Positions 1-8,280 of a DNA stretch of 22,013 nucleotides are shown here, one piece after another. The stretch spans positions 1-22,013 of the forward strand of contig CAWKGC010000014.1 in assembly GCA_963849005.1 (NCBI GenBank), given 5' to 3'. The position numbers and the translations under genes are program-made. The notes beneath the pieces were generated by a model. That model did no database searches. It saw nothing but the letters and a program-made list of their open reading frames with translations, and had not been told where the DNA came from. Every line of letters begins with the position of its first letter. The stretch's first letter is position 1. The stretch is from CAWKGC01 sp963849005 (GTDB lineage Bacteria; Pseudomonadota; Gammaproteobacteria; Burkholderiales; Usitatibacteraceae).

Positions 1-90
1 GCACCTGATACGAAGCCTCGGTTCGCACGCCGCGCGCTGACGCCGCGGCCGGACACGCAGCGTTGTCCGCGCAAGGGAGTTTGAGGATCC

Positions 91-477
91 ATGGATACGA
101 AGTGCCCGTTCTGCACTGTCTCCCCCGGCCGCGTAATGCGATCCACCGAGAATGCGATTGCGCTGGAAGACGCCTATCCGGTATCCCCCGGACACACCCT
201 GATCGTTCCCAGGCGACATGTGGTCTCATTGTTCGATCTGAATCCAGACGAGCAGGCCGGGCTGCTTGATCTGCTTGCATGGGCCAGGGCGCAAGTCAAC
301 GCCAGCCATGATCCTGCAGGCTTCAATATCGGGATAAACGATGGAGTGGCGGCTGGGCAGACGGTGATGCACCTCCACATCCACCTCATCCCCCGTTACA
401 TCGGGGACCGGCCCGAATCGCGAGGCGGCATCCGGTGGATATTCCCCGAGAAGGCCGCGTATTGGGAGCGGAAATGA
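91..477 (+). CDS. HIT-family nucleotide hydrolase/transferase
   Basis: This is a 128-residue histidine-triad protein, the usual length for the family. The catalytic HLHIH triad is visible (H94, H96, H98), followed by LIPRY. An N-terminal CPFC pair (C5, C8) matches the zinc-binding Cys of many bacterial HIT proteins. HIT proteins hydrolyse or transfer nucleotidyl groups from AMP-lysine, AMP-amide or dinucleoside polyphosphate substrates in the cytoplasm; the substrate here cannot be read from the sequence. The start is the ATG preceded by AGGGAG and GAGG. The stop codon overlaps the ATG of the HNH gene (ATGA), so the two are probably translated together. Family assignment is secure, specific role unknown. 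Confidence 0.93.
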   Translation: MDTKCPFCTVSPGRVMRSTENAIALEDAYPVSPGHTLIVPRRHVVSLFDLNPDEQAGLLDLLAWARAQVNASHDPAGFNIGINDGVAAGQTVMHLHIHLIPRYIGDRPESRGGIRWIFPEKAAYWERK

Positions 478-1514
478 CGGGGGCGCTTGTTCCCGACGCT
501 TCGGCTCAGCTGCGATTCCTGCAGGAACTTCAACTCCTGTTGGACGAGGGTCAGTTCGTTTCGAGCTACAAGTTCGCGCTGCTTCTTGCAATCGCGGAGT
601 TGAGCGTGGAGCGCAATACCGCCGCGGACGGGACCCTGCTGCTCCCCCTTTCCGACATTGCATCGCGCTTCATCGAACTCTACTGGCGGCAACTAGCGCC
701 ATTTCGAGGATCTGAGGTGCTCAGGCAGAACTTCGGGGTCCAGGCGGCGGTCCTTCGCAAGATCGCGGCCGTACGCGCCGGGGCGGGCACTCTTGCCGAA
801 GTGCAACGGGGATCAACCTGGAAACGGCTCCTGGCAGAAGTACGGCAGCTGATCTTCGTGATGCCGCTCTGGCGGCTCCAGACCGTCGGCAAGGAAAAGC
901 GTCTGTTCCTTTATGAGGAAGCGCTTGTCGAGGACGCGGTTCTGCTCAAGCCGGGGGTTGCACAGTGCTTCCGCGCACTTCACGGCATCGTGGTGGCCCT
1001 GGTGCAACTCTCGTGGATCCGTTACCTGCAGCGAGTGCCCGCCAACCATTCGATCATTGGCCCGAGCGGCGACCTTGCGGAATTCCTGTTCGGATCGGAA
1101 CGAAATGCGCTGACACCCCTGCGGCTTCATCTCCGCGACCTGCAACACGGCCGGTGCTTCTACTGCGAGCACACCATCGCGGCCAACGGCGAGGTTGACC
1201 ACTTCATTCCATGGTCACGGTATCCGCGGGACCTGGGGCACAACTTCGTATTGGCGCATGCAAAGTGCAATTCAGCAAAAAGCGACCTTCTTGCCGACGT
1301 TCCGCACCTGGCTCGCTGGATTGAGCGCAATGATCGAGATGGCGCAGCCCTCGCGAATCTCTTCGATGAAAAGCGCGTCCTCCACGACAAGGACACAACG
1401 CTACGGGTGGCAGGTTGGGCCTATGAGAGCACGGCGCGGTCCGGTGGCCTGGTGTGGATCGAGGGCCGTGACATGCGCCCCCTCAATCCCGCCTGGCGAA
1501 GCGCATTTGGCTGA
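474..1514 (+). CDS. HNH endonuclease with uncharacterised N-terminal domain
   Basis: This is a 346-residue protein whose C-terminal part is an HNH nuclease. A CFYC zinc pair (C228, C231) is followed by VDHFIPW (D242, H243), GHN (H256, N257) and KCNSAKSD (C265, N266), the classic beta-beta-alpha metal order of McrA-type nucleases. Residues 1-220 are mostly helical, with no motif I can name. I chose the ATG at 474 because it overlaps the HIT stop as ATGA; an ATG 39 bases upstream in the same frame is possible but lies deep in the HIT gene. HNH enzymes cut DNA, and in accessory loci they often serve in restriction or defence. The coupling to a HIT enzyme suggests a two-gene module of unknown purpose. 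Confidence 0.9.
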   Translation: MTGALVPDASAQLRFLQELQLLLDEGQFVSSYKFALLLAIAELSVERNTAADGTLLLPLSDIASRFIELYWRQLAPFRGSEVLRQNFGVQAAVLRKIAAVRAGAGTLAEVQRGSTWKRLLAEVRQLIFVMPLWRLQTVGKEKRLFLYEEALVEDAVLLKPGVAQCFRALHGIVVALVQLSWIRYLQRVPANHSIIGPSGDLAEFLFGSERNALTPLRLHLRDLQHGRCFYCEHTIAANGEVDHFIPWSRYPRDLGHNFVLAHAKCNSAKSDLLADVPHLARWIERNDRDGAALANLFDEKRVLHDKDTTLRVAGWAYESTARSGGLVWIEGRDMRPLNPAWRSAFG

Positions 1515-1597
1515 GGACTCCCCGGCCTTGGATTGCGCTCGAGGGTGACGCGCCCGTCAAGCTACGCCAACCAACAAGAGGGCCGCACCCGGCGCGA

Positions 1598-2026
1598 TCA
1601 GTTCCGACTGCGCTTCGAAAAGACCGAGACGAGCCCCGCCACCAGCAAGGCCAGCATCGCGACCACCATGCCCTGCAGGAGCCGCGTGTTGGGCGCGTTG
1701 CTCTCGCCCCATGAGAAGGGGACGTAGAAGAGCACCACCGCAAGCATCGCGCCGAACAGCAGCAACGGGATCGAGAACAGCGTCACGAGCAGTCGGCTGC
1801 GCAGCCAAAGCCCGACGGCGACGACGGCGAAACAGGCTGCAATCGCCAGCAGGGTGAAGCCGTCGGAGCGGTCCGCGCGAATTCCGGGCATCGCAACACC
1901 CCAGGCGCCCAGCACCCCGACGAGGACCGCGATAGTCGCGTTGGCCAGCGCGAGCGCCCTGCCCTTGAGCGTCGCACCCGGCTTGTCTTCAGGTTCGGCC
2001 ACTTTCAGAGGCGCGGCACGATCCAT
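1598..2026 (-). CDS. Hypothetical four-TM membrane protein
   Basis: I do not recognise this 142-residue protein. It has a charged N-terminal tail of about 25 residues and then four hydrophobic segments, roughly residues 27-48, 57-75, 79-101 and 115-135, ending in a basic tail (SKRSRN). It is probably an inner-membrane protein. Its ATG directly abuts the TGA of the upstream membrane-protein gene with no gap, so the two are probably translated together. No catalytic motif or metal ligand stands out. It is the last gene of the minus-strand run and converges on the HNH gene. Confidence 0.75.
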   Translation of the reverse strand: MDRAAPLKVAEPEDKPGATLKGRALALANATIAVLVGVLGAWGVAMPGIRADRSDGFTLLAIAACFAVVAVGLWLRSRLLVTLFSIPLLLFGAMLAVVLFYVPFSWGESNAPNTRLLQGMVVAMLALLVAGLVSVFSKRSRN

Positions 2027-2500
2027 TCAGCGCCGGTCGCGCCGGATCAATATCGAAACGACGAGTGCCGTGAGGAAAATGAGCGCCCCGTAGAAGCACG
2101 ATGTCGTCAGCGGATTGGGCGCGATCTCGCCCGTCGGGCAACTGAAGGCGGACGGCGCCGGGTGCGGCTGCAGGAAGCGCCATGTTTCATAGCCGAGGTT
2201 CCCCCAGGCGAACAAGGTTCCCGCGATGAGCAGCCACTGCAGGCCGCGCTCCCTTCCTGGCGCGGCGTCCGGCGCGGAGCGCAGGATGGCGATCGCCCAG
2301 ATGAACGCGATGAAGAAAGCCAGCGCGCCGTAGAAGCACGGCGTCATGATCGGGTTGGTGACCGCGCAACCGGACAACTCGACCACCCTTCCTCCCGAAG
2401 CGAAGAAGGCGCGGTAATTGAACAGCAATACGGTCCAGGAGAACGCCGTGCCCACCGCGAGCACGGCGACCTGCCATTTCAACAGCGTCCGGGACATCAT
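2027..2500 (-). CDS. Membrane protein with internally duplicated TM-hairpin (CFYGA repeat)
   Basis: This 157-residue protein has four TM segments arranged as two copies of one unit. Copy 1 (about residues 17-74) and copy 2 (about 94-154) share GT-x-F-x-W in the first helix, an extracytoplasmic loop with a Cys, then NP-x2-T-x-CFYGAL opening the second helix, ending in ILR or IRR. The Cys residues are C45 and C55 in copy 1 and C121 and C135 in copy 2, so each loop could form a disulfide or bind a metal. I know no function for it. An AAGGAG site lies upstream of the tandem ATG start (MM). It is probably co-transcribed with the following membrane protein. Confidence 0.8.
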   Translation of the reverse strand: MMSRTLLKWQVAVLAVGTAFSWTVLLFNYRAFFASGGRVVELSGCAVTNPIMTPCFYGALAFFIAFIWAIAILRSAPDAAPGRERGLQWLLIAGTLFAWGNLGYETWRFLQPHPAPSAFSCPTGEIAPNPLTTSCFYGALIFLTALVVSILIRRDRR

Positions 2501-2553
2501 GAAGCGCTCCTTCGAGCCGGACGTCCGAGGCGGGCCAGCCGCCCCGCGTCAGC

Positions 2554-2811
2554 TCAGCAACCGCCCTTCTTTTCCTTCTTCGCCGGCGCAGCAGCCGCGT
2601 CGGCCTTCTTGCAGGCGTCCATTGCCATCGTCGTATCCGCGGCCTTGCATTCGGCCGTCGTCGACATCGCCTTCTTGCATTCCGCGACCTTGGTGGCGGC
2701 CGCCTTGCAGTCCGGCGCCTTCGCCGGCGCGGGAGCCTGGGCCTGGACCGCGGTCATCGGGACCATCGCAAATGCCCCGGCGACCAGGGCTGCCATCAGC
2801 TTGTTCATCAT
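2554..2811 (-). CDS. Small secreted Cys/Lys/Ala-rich protein with CX9C repeats
   Basis: This is an 85-residue protein with a typical signal peptide: MMNKLMAALVAGAFAM followed by a cleavage region at AVQAQA. The mature part is low-complexity Ala/Lys with cysteines at regular spacing: C-x9-C-x9-C-x11-C, then a Lys-rich tail ending in GGC. This could be a helical metal-binding or disulfide-linked periplasmic peptide, but I know no named family. I chose the ATG at 2811 because AAAGGAG lies 5-8 bases upstream; an in-frame upstream start would add 14 His-rich residues without a ribosome site. It lies between the sulfurtransferase and the duplicated membrane protein on the same strand. Confidence 0.75.
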   Translation of the reverse strand: MMNKLMAALVAGAFAMVPMTAVQAQAPAPAKAPDCKAAATKVAECKKAMSTTAECKAADTTMAMDACKKADAAAAPAKKEKKGGC

Positions 2812-2887
2812 CGGATCTCCTTTGTGTGAGTGAGCGCCATGCGCGCCCTGCAATTCTAGTCGAATGCGGGGCGCGGCGGAGGCTTCC

Positions 2888-4270
2888 TCAATTCGGCGTG
2901 ATCGTGAGCTTTCCCGCCTTGTCGATCTCGATGTCGCCCTTGACGAAGGCGACGTTGTAGCCCTTCTCTTTCAGCTTGTGATAGGCCATCTCCGCGCGGA
3001 TGCCGGTCGAACAGTGCGCGACGATGCGCTTGTCCATCGGGATCTCCGCCAGCCGGGCGAGGATCTCGTCGTCGGGAACCAGTTTCGCGCCCTTGATCAT
3101 TCCCGCGTTGCCCTCATCCGAGTTGCGGACATCGAGGATCAGCACGTTGGCCGGCGTGTTGGCGGCGAGGGCCTGGAACTCGGCGATCGTGATCTCGCCG
3201 GGACGCGGCTTCGGTGCGTACGTCACCGCGCTCGCGAGCGCGCCAGCCTGCACCGGGTAGCCCGCGGCCTTCCAGCCATTGAACCCGCCCGGGATCACGT
3301 TGACGTTGGGGTAGCCTGCCTTGGTGATCGCCATCGCGACCTCCATGGCCGCTTTCCCGCCGTCGGCGTCATAGACCATGATCGGCGGCTTGAGCTTCTT
3401 CTCGGGGAACGTCGCGAGCGCCGCCTTGATCTCGGCGGGGCCGATCGCAACCGCGCCCTTGATGGCGCCGGCCTGCGCCTCGGCCTTCGGGCGGGCGTCG
3501 ATCAGGACATGCGGGATGTCCTTGCCGATCCACGCCTCGTTGAGCGCCGTGTTCGCGAGGACGCCCACGTTCTTCTGCGTCCATTCCGGCCAGCCTTCGC
3601 GATACACGCGCACGTTGGTGTAGCCCATCGCCTCGGCGCGCCTGAGCGAGTTCGGGCTCAGCATGCAGGTCACGCCCTGGCAGAAAAATATGATGCGGGC
3701 GGACTTGTCGGCCGGCAGGCGTTCGGCGGCGAGCTTGTCGAATCCGGAAGTCGTGAACGGCAGGTTGACTGAAGTCGGGATGGTGCCTTCCTGGACGCGC
3801 GGCAGCGGGCGCGAGTCGACCAGCATGTAGCCGCCCTTCTCGGGGCCGAGCGCGACCAGCTTCTCGACATCGGGGTAGAACACCAGCTTCTCGGGGGCGA
3901 TCTTGATCGGGCCCTTGAACGAGATCAGCGTCGCGGTCTTGACGCCGTCCTTCTCGGTGTACTCGATGCGCGCCTCGTGGCCCTTGCGGATTTCACGCAG
4001 GGCCTCGGGCGTCTTCGCGTCGCCGGCATCGATGACCTTCAGCGTCTTCGGGTCGAAGCGCACGATCTCGGTCGCCGCGTCGATCTTCAACTGGATCGAC
4101 TGCGACTTGAATGCGACGTTCTCGAACGCGCCCCGAATCTGCCCCGCGCCAGCCTGGTGGCAGTTCGTGCAGGCCTTGGGGATGGTGGGCTTCGCGGTCT
4201 CGGGGGCTTGCGCGAAGGCGGCCTGCGCGAGACCCAGCGCGAGTGCCATGGCAAGAATGCGGCGTTTCAT
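2888..4270 (-). CDS. Periplasmic triple-rhodanese protein with CxxCH motif
   Basis: This 460-residue protein begins with a signal peptide (MKRRILAMALALGLAQAAFA). A CTNCH motif (C34, C37, H38) follows, which in an exported protein usually binds c-type haem. Three rhodanese modules come next. The first has the active loop CQGVTC (C197). The second (about 245-340) has YDADGG where the Cys should be and is probably inactive. The third has CSTGIRA (C420). Rhodaneses carry sulfane sulfur as a cysteine persulfide. The start at 4270 has AAGGAG nine bases upstream; an upstream in-frame ATG at 4306 lacks this. It lies 49 bases after the NrfD-like subunit gene, so it probably supplies or accepts sulfur for the reductase. 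The haem assignment rests on the motif alone. Confidence 0.88.
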   Translation of the reverse strand: MKRRILAMALALGLAQAAFAQAPETAKPTIPKACTNCHQAGAGQIRGAFENVAFKSQSIQLKIDAATEIVRFDPKTLKVIDAGDAKTPEALREIRKGHEARIEYTEKDGVKTATLISFKGPIKIAPEKLVFYPDVEKLVALGPEKGGYMLVDSRPLPRVQEGTIPTSVNLPFTTSGFDKLAAERLPADKSARIIFFCQGVTCMLSPNSLRRAEAMGYTNVRVYREGWPEWTQKNVGVLANTALNEAWIGKDIPHVLIDARPKAEAQAGAIKGAVAIGPAEIKAALATFPEKKLKPPIMVYDADGGKAAMEVAMAITKAGYPNVNVIPGGFNGWKAAGYPVQAGALASAVTYAPKPRPGEITIAEFQALAANTPANVLILDVRNSDEGNAGMIKGAKLVPDDEILARLAEIPMDKRIVAHCSTGIRAEMAYHKLKEKGYNVAFVKGDIEIDKAGKLTITPN

Positions 4271-4319
4271 CTGTTGCTCCTTGGGGTGATCGACAAAAGG
4301 TTTCATGCGCGGGCGTCCT

Positions 4320-5383
4320 TCACATCCCGGTGGCGGCGACGAAGTGGCTCGCCTGCCCCGCGTTCACGAGGACCCAGCGCAGCGCGAAGCCGCCGGCAAG
4401 GACGAGGATCGCGGGCACCACGGTATGGGGAATGCGATGGCCCAGCTCGAGCGCCTGCAGCGCGATCGGCACTACGATGCCGGCCAGCACGATGCCGCCC
4501 CAGAAGGGCAGCGCATAGGGCGGCGCGAAAAGCAGGCCCACGCGCCTCCTGGTGCGAGGCCGACGACGTGGCCAGGCCGATCACGAGCAGCGCGATCAGC
4601 ACCAGCTCGATGGCGAGGAAGCCGATGTCGGCGCGCACCAGCGACTGCTCGGTGCCGGGCGGCGGGCGGCCTTGCGCCCATCGGCTGCCAGAGTGCGGCG
4701 AAGGCGCCGCCGATCATGCCCTGCGGCGCGGGACGCCCGGGCAGCACGCGCACCGCGAGGTGCACCATCGCCGCGGCGGCCGAGAGACCCGAGAAGAGGA
4801 ACAGCGGACCCAGCACGGCGCTGTTCCAGAGCGGGCGCGCGACCATGGTATTGAGAAGGATGCCGGTGTAGATGCCAAGCGCGATGCCGAGCGCGATGTT
4901 GGCGTACGCAAGGGCGCGCAACTTCGCGGGGCTGCCGGTGATCGCATCCGAGAGGCGCACGACCACGGGGAACGTGCGCGCGAGCCACGGCCAGGAATCC
5001 TGGATGCGCACCAGGGCGGACACCATCAGCACGCCGTACACGACCAGCAGCACCCAGGAGCCCCAGGACATCGGCGACGCGGGCTGCAGCGTGAGATAGA
5101 CCGCCCAGACGTAGAGCTTGTGGGTGAGGTCGAGGAGGAGCGCGCCCATGCCGACGTTCATCAGCACGAAGCCGAGCAGCGGGGTCTGCACCGAGAAGAA
5201 GCGCTCCGGGTCGTCGCCGCGGGCAAGACGCAGCATCGCGAGCCCTGCCAGCACCATCATCCCGGCGATCATTCCGCCGAAGAAGAGGTACACCGGGATC
5301 TCCCAGCCCCACGCGTGCAGCTGCGGATCGACCAGGGGGTTCATGCGGGTGGAGGTGATCTCGAACATGGCGGTGGCTTTCAT
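4320..5383 (-). CDS. NrfD/PsrC-like membrane subunit of sulfur reductase (two frameshifts as read)
   Basis: This is the polytopic quinol-interacting subunit of a PsrABC/PhsABC-type enzyme. The N-terminal part reads MNPLVDPQLHAWGWEIPVYL, typical of NrfD/PsrC, followed by about eight TM segments. The frame breaks twice: within 4655-4680, a GC-rich run, and near 4540-4547. In each case one surplus base moves the reading frame, and without them a continuous protein of 353 residues results, ending FALRWVLVNAGQASHFVAATGM. The start at 5383 overlaps the stop of the Fe-S subunit gene as ATGA. As written the gene would not make an intact protein; sequence error is likelier than decay because both sides of each break are well conserved. 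Confidence 0.85.
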
Positions 5384-5919
5384 TCCAGGTAGAAGATGCG
5401 CGGCCTGGTTCCGGCCGACGCCAGCAGCGTGTGCCACTTGCGCGTGCGCAGCAGCTCGTTCACTTCGCTCTTCGCATCGTCGAGGTCGCCGAAGTGCATG
5501 CACGACGTCGGGCAGGCCGAGACGCATGCGGGCAGCTTGCCCTCCTTCACCCGGTGCAGGCAGAACGTGCACTTGCTCGCGTAGCCGTCGGGGTGGATGA
5601 AGCGGGCGTCGTACGGGCACGCCGCGAGACAGGCCTTGCAGCCGATGCAGCGGCTCGCGTTCACCTGCACGGTCTTGCCGAAGGGCTCGACGTGGCTGGC
5701 GCCCGTCGGGCAGCAGTCCACGCATGGCGGGTTGTCGCAGTGGTTGCAGCGCTCGGAGCGGATCTCCATCGTCAGGCGCGGAAACTCGCCGCGCACCTCG
5801 GTCGTGATCCAGTCGCGGCAGTAGCCCTGCGGCACGTCGTTTTCCGTCTGGCACGCGACCACGCAGTCCATGCAGCCAACGCACTTGCGGGTGTCGATGA
5901 CCATTCCGAGGCGGGGCAT
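5380..5919 (-). CDS. Four-cluster ferredoxin subunit, PsrB/PhsB-like
   Basis: This 179-residue iron-sulfur protein transfers electrons between the membrane subunit and the molybdopterin subunit. Four [4Fe-4S] motifs are visible: C13/C16/C19/C23, C58/C61/C66/C70, C91/C94/C97/C101 and C117/C120/C132/C136, the pattern of the DMSO reductase-family B subunit. Its length is normal for PsrB. The ATG lies one base after the TGA of the molybdopterin subunit and has GGAGG in front, and its end overlaps the NrfD-like gene, so the three are a tight operon. The exact substrate of the complex (polysulfide, thiosulfate or tetrathionate) is not settled by this subunit. Confidence 0.93.
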   Translation of the reverse strand: MPRLGMVIDTRKCVGCMDCVVACQTENDVPQGYCRDWITTEVRGEFPRLTMEIRSERCNHCDNPPCVDCCPTGASHVEPFGKTVQVNASRCIGCKACLAACPYDARFIHPDGYASKCTFCLHRVKEGKLPACVSACPTSCMHFGDLDDAKSEVNELLRTRKWHTLLASAGTRPRIFYLE

Positions 5920-5920
5920 G

Positions 5921-8118
5921 TCAGGCCTCCTTCACGAGGGTGACGAAGTTGCCGTGGATGCTGGTGCCGCCCATCAGCGGGTCCACCTTGTAGCGCGTGT
6001 TGAGCTTCGCGGAGCTGGCGCCCTTGCGGTAGGCGCTCTTCAGCATCGGGTTGGTGTGGCCGAAGCCGTAGACCATGTAGAAGGTGTCGGGGCGGATGCG
6101 CTGCGTCGACTTGACGCGCACGCGGTCCGTCTCGGCGCCGTCCTGGTTCTTCAGCTTCACGTACTGGCCGTTCTTCACGCCCAGCGTCGCGGCGGTCTTC
6201 GCGTTGACCCAAACTTCGTTGTCTTTCATGAGCCCGGCCAGCAGCGGGTTCGACTGCGTGCGGCTGAAGGTATGCATCGGCGCGCGCCCGCTGACGAGGC
6301 GGAAGTACCCGGTGGGGGCGGATTCCGGCGGCGTGTAGCGCGGCACCGGGTCGAAGCCCTTGGCCTTCAACTGGTCGGAATAGAACTCGACCTTCTTCGA
6401 CGGCGTGTCGAATTCGAGCACGAGCGCCCTCTTCGACCGTGATCGGCGCGGGAGCGCCCAGGATCACGCCTTCGCGGCTCAGTTCGTCCCAGGAAAGCCC
6501 CGCCTTCTCGATGCGCACCTTGAGGTATTGCTCGATGTTGTCGAACGGCATGCACTCGGGGATGCCGAGCTTGCCGGCGAGCTGCTTGGCGATCCACCAC
6601 GCCGGCTTCTGGTCGTGCGGGCGCCTGCACCACGGGCTGGCGAAGCGCGACCCAGCCGACGCGCCCGGCGGGGACAACCAGTTCGTCATAGCGCTCGAGG
6701 AAGGTGGACTCAGGCAGCACCACGTCGGCATAGCCAGCGATCTCGCTGGGCAGCGTGTCGATCACCACCAGCAGGTCGAGCGCCTGGATCGCCTTCAGGG
6801 TCTCGGCCCCGTTGGGCAGCGCCATCATCAGGTTGGTCGCGTACACGAACCAGCCCTTGATCGGATAGGGCTGGCCGGTGATCGTGGCCTCGCGAATGCC
6901 GGTGGTCACGGCCTCGTCGGCGAACGGATACTTTTCGCCGCCGGGATTGTCCACGAACGGCTTGGTGCTCTTCGGGTAGCCCGGCAGCCCGTAGGCGGGA
7001 ATTTTCATGCCGGCCTGCACGTACAGGCCGCCTTTTCGTCCCCAGTTCCCGAGCAGCGCATTCAGGAGCGCGATCGCGCGGCTGCGTTGCGTGTCGTCGC
7101 CATACCAGTTGACGCGGCGGCCGGGGTGGATGAGGGATGCGGGCCGGCGCGAGGCGAACTCGCGCGCGGCGGCGACGATGAGGCCGGCGTCCACGCCGGT
7201 TTCCTTCGCCGCCCATTCGACCGTATAGCCCTTGATCTCGGCGACGAACTTGTCGAAGCCGTGGCCGTATTTCGCGACGAACTCGCGGTCGTAGCGGCCT
7301 TCTGTCACCAGCAGGTTGGCCCACGCCAGCAGCAGCGCGATATCGGTGCCGGGCTTCACCGGCAGCCAGTATTTCGCCTTGCTCGCCGCGACAGAGAAGC
7401 GCGGATCCACGACGATGACCGGGATGCGCCGTTCTATCGCGCGGGCGAATTCCTGCACCTGCGTGTTGTGCATGTTCTCGCCAAGGTGCGAGCCGATGAG
7501 CACCAGGCATTCGGTGTTGGCGATGTCGGTGGGTTCTGGCGAGCCGAGCCCCGTGCCGTAGGTGAGCAGGAAGCCGATGTCGCGCGGGCCGCGGCACTGC
7601 GCGAAGGACGGCGCGCCGAAATTGATCGCGCCCCAGCTCTTCAGCACGTGCTGCGGGAAGCGCTGGCCGATGCCGTGGTTGAACATCGCCACCGACTCGG
7701 GGCCGTATTCGGCCTTGATCTTGTTCATGCGCCCGGCGATGTACTGCAGCGCCTCGTCCCAAGTCGCCGTCTTCCATTGGTCCTTGCCGCGTTCGCCGAC
7801 GCGGATGAGCGGCTGGCGCAACCGGTCCGGGTCGGTGACCGCGCCCACGGCGCCGGTACCGCGCGGGCAAAGACGGCCCTTGCAGGCGGGATCCTTCGGG
7901 TTGCCTTCGAATTTCCAGAGCTTGCCGTCGCGCACGGTGGCGAAACCGGCGCAGCGCCAGAAGCACATTTCGCAGAAGGTGGCGGTCGTGGTGACCGCGC
8001 CCGGCCCGCCGGCGGCGTGGGCGAACGGCACGAGCGGGCGGATCGCGGTGGCTGCAGCGGCGCCGCCGAAAGTGGCGGCCGAGATCTGCAGGAACCGCCT
8101 TCGGGATACTCTTGGCAT
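5921..8118 (-). CDS. Molybdopterin oxidoreductase catalytic subunit, PsrA/PhsA-like (two frameshifts as read)
   Basis: This is the exported catalytic subunit of a polysulfide/thiosulfate reductase-like enzyme. It begins with a Tat signal (SRRRFLQISAATF). A [4Fe-4S] motif follows (C50, C53, C57, C85, numbered from a GTG one codon upstream), then a probable Mo-ligand Cys in FAQCRGPRD (C176). The frame breaks near 6615-6627 and near 6427-6429, each by one surplus base; repaired, the protein is 731 residues, close to the PsrA/PhsA size and shorter than TtrA or ArrA. The start is the ATG at 8118; a GTG at 8121 directly precedes it, and GAGG lies upstream. A reductive role is inferred from the family and the rhodanese partners. 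Confidence 0.87.
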
Positions 8119-8178
8119 CACATCCTCGGCTGTTGCGTGGCAATACAGTCATTTCAACCTATCTTGCATGGACGCCTT

Positions 8179-8192
8179 CTGACTTTGGTCAA
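8179..8192. promoter_or_regulatory. Fnr/Crp-type palindrome between psrA-like and arsR genes
   Basis: The bases CTGACTTTGGTCAA form TGAC-N4-GTCA, one base off the TTGAC-N4-GTCAA form of Fnr-family boxes. On the minus strand a TGAAAT hexamer (8151-8156) is centred 32 bp away; on the plus strand GACAAT (8214-8219) is 31 bp away. Either could be a -10 for class II activation. The site is plausible by position and by similarity to the two stronger boxes in this window. Confidence 0.45.
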
Positions 8193-8244
8193 GCGGAGCC
8201 CGGATTTGAGGAGGACAATAAGAATCGGGAGGAAGCGGAGGGAT

Positions 8245-8274
8245 ATTTCAATCGCTACTGAAATGTCGTATGCT
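8245..8274 (+). promoter_or_regulatory. ArsR-type operator and likely arsR promoter
   Basis: ATTTCA (8245-8250) and TGAAAT (8259-8264) form a perfect 6-bp inverted repeat with an 8-base spacer, the usual shape of an ArsR-family operator. A -10-like TATGCT lies at 8269-8274 and ends six bases before the ATG at 8281, so the transcript may be leaderless; no Shine-Dalgarno is seen. The operator would cover the -35/spacer region, consistent with autorepression. A degenerate half-copy (ATTTCAACC) lies at 8151 on the psrA side. Confidence 0.5.
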
Positions 8275-8280
8275 GCGCGC

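Noticed and set aside
1..40. Tail of an upstream gene ending in TGA at 38-40.
   Set aside because: Only about 12 codons, with no feature to choose the frame.
2554..2811. The Cys-rich peptide as a bufferin (BufA, DUF2282) precursor.
   Set aside because: The Cys pattern differs and no DUF692 or DUF2063 partner gene lies nearby.
4540..4680. Programmed frameshifting in the NrfD-like gene.
   Set aside because: No slippery site or stimulating structure pattern is seen, and unrelated genes show the same one-base surplus.
3977..5392. Long plus-strand reading frames opposite the psrC/psrB genes and similar ones at 2864-3772, 6439-8280, 9884-12049 and 12211-13971.
   Set aside because: They are Arg/Ala/His-rich mirror frames of high-GC genes on the other strand, with no family motif. 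The minus-strand genes carry catalytic motifs, signals and ribosome sites.
5921..8118. Arsenate reductase (ArrA) or tetrathionate reductase (TtrA).
   Set aside because: The repaired length of about 731 residues fits PsrA/PhsA better, and no arsenic gene or Ttr sensor pair is present. An ArsR-family regulator is not evidence for arsenic.
8151..8170. Second full ArsR operator near psrA (ATTTCAACC...).
   Set aside because: Only the left half matches; the right arm is absent. I keep it as a possible half-site only.
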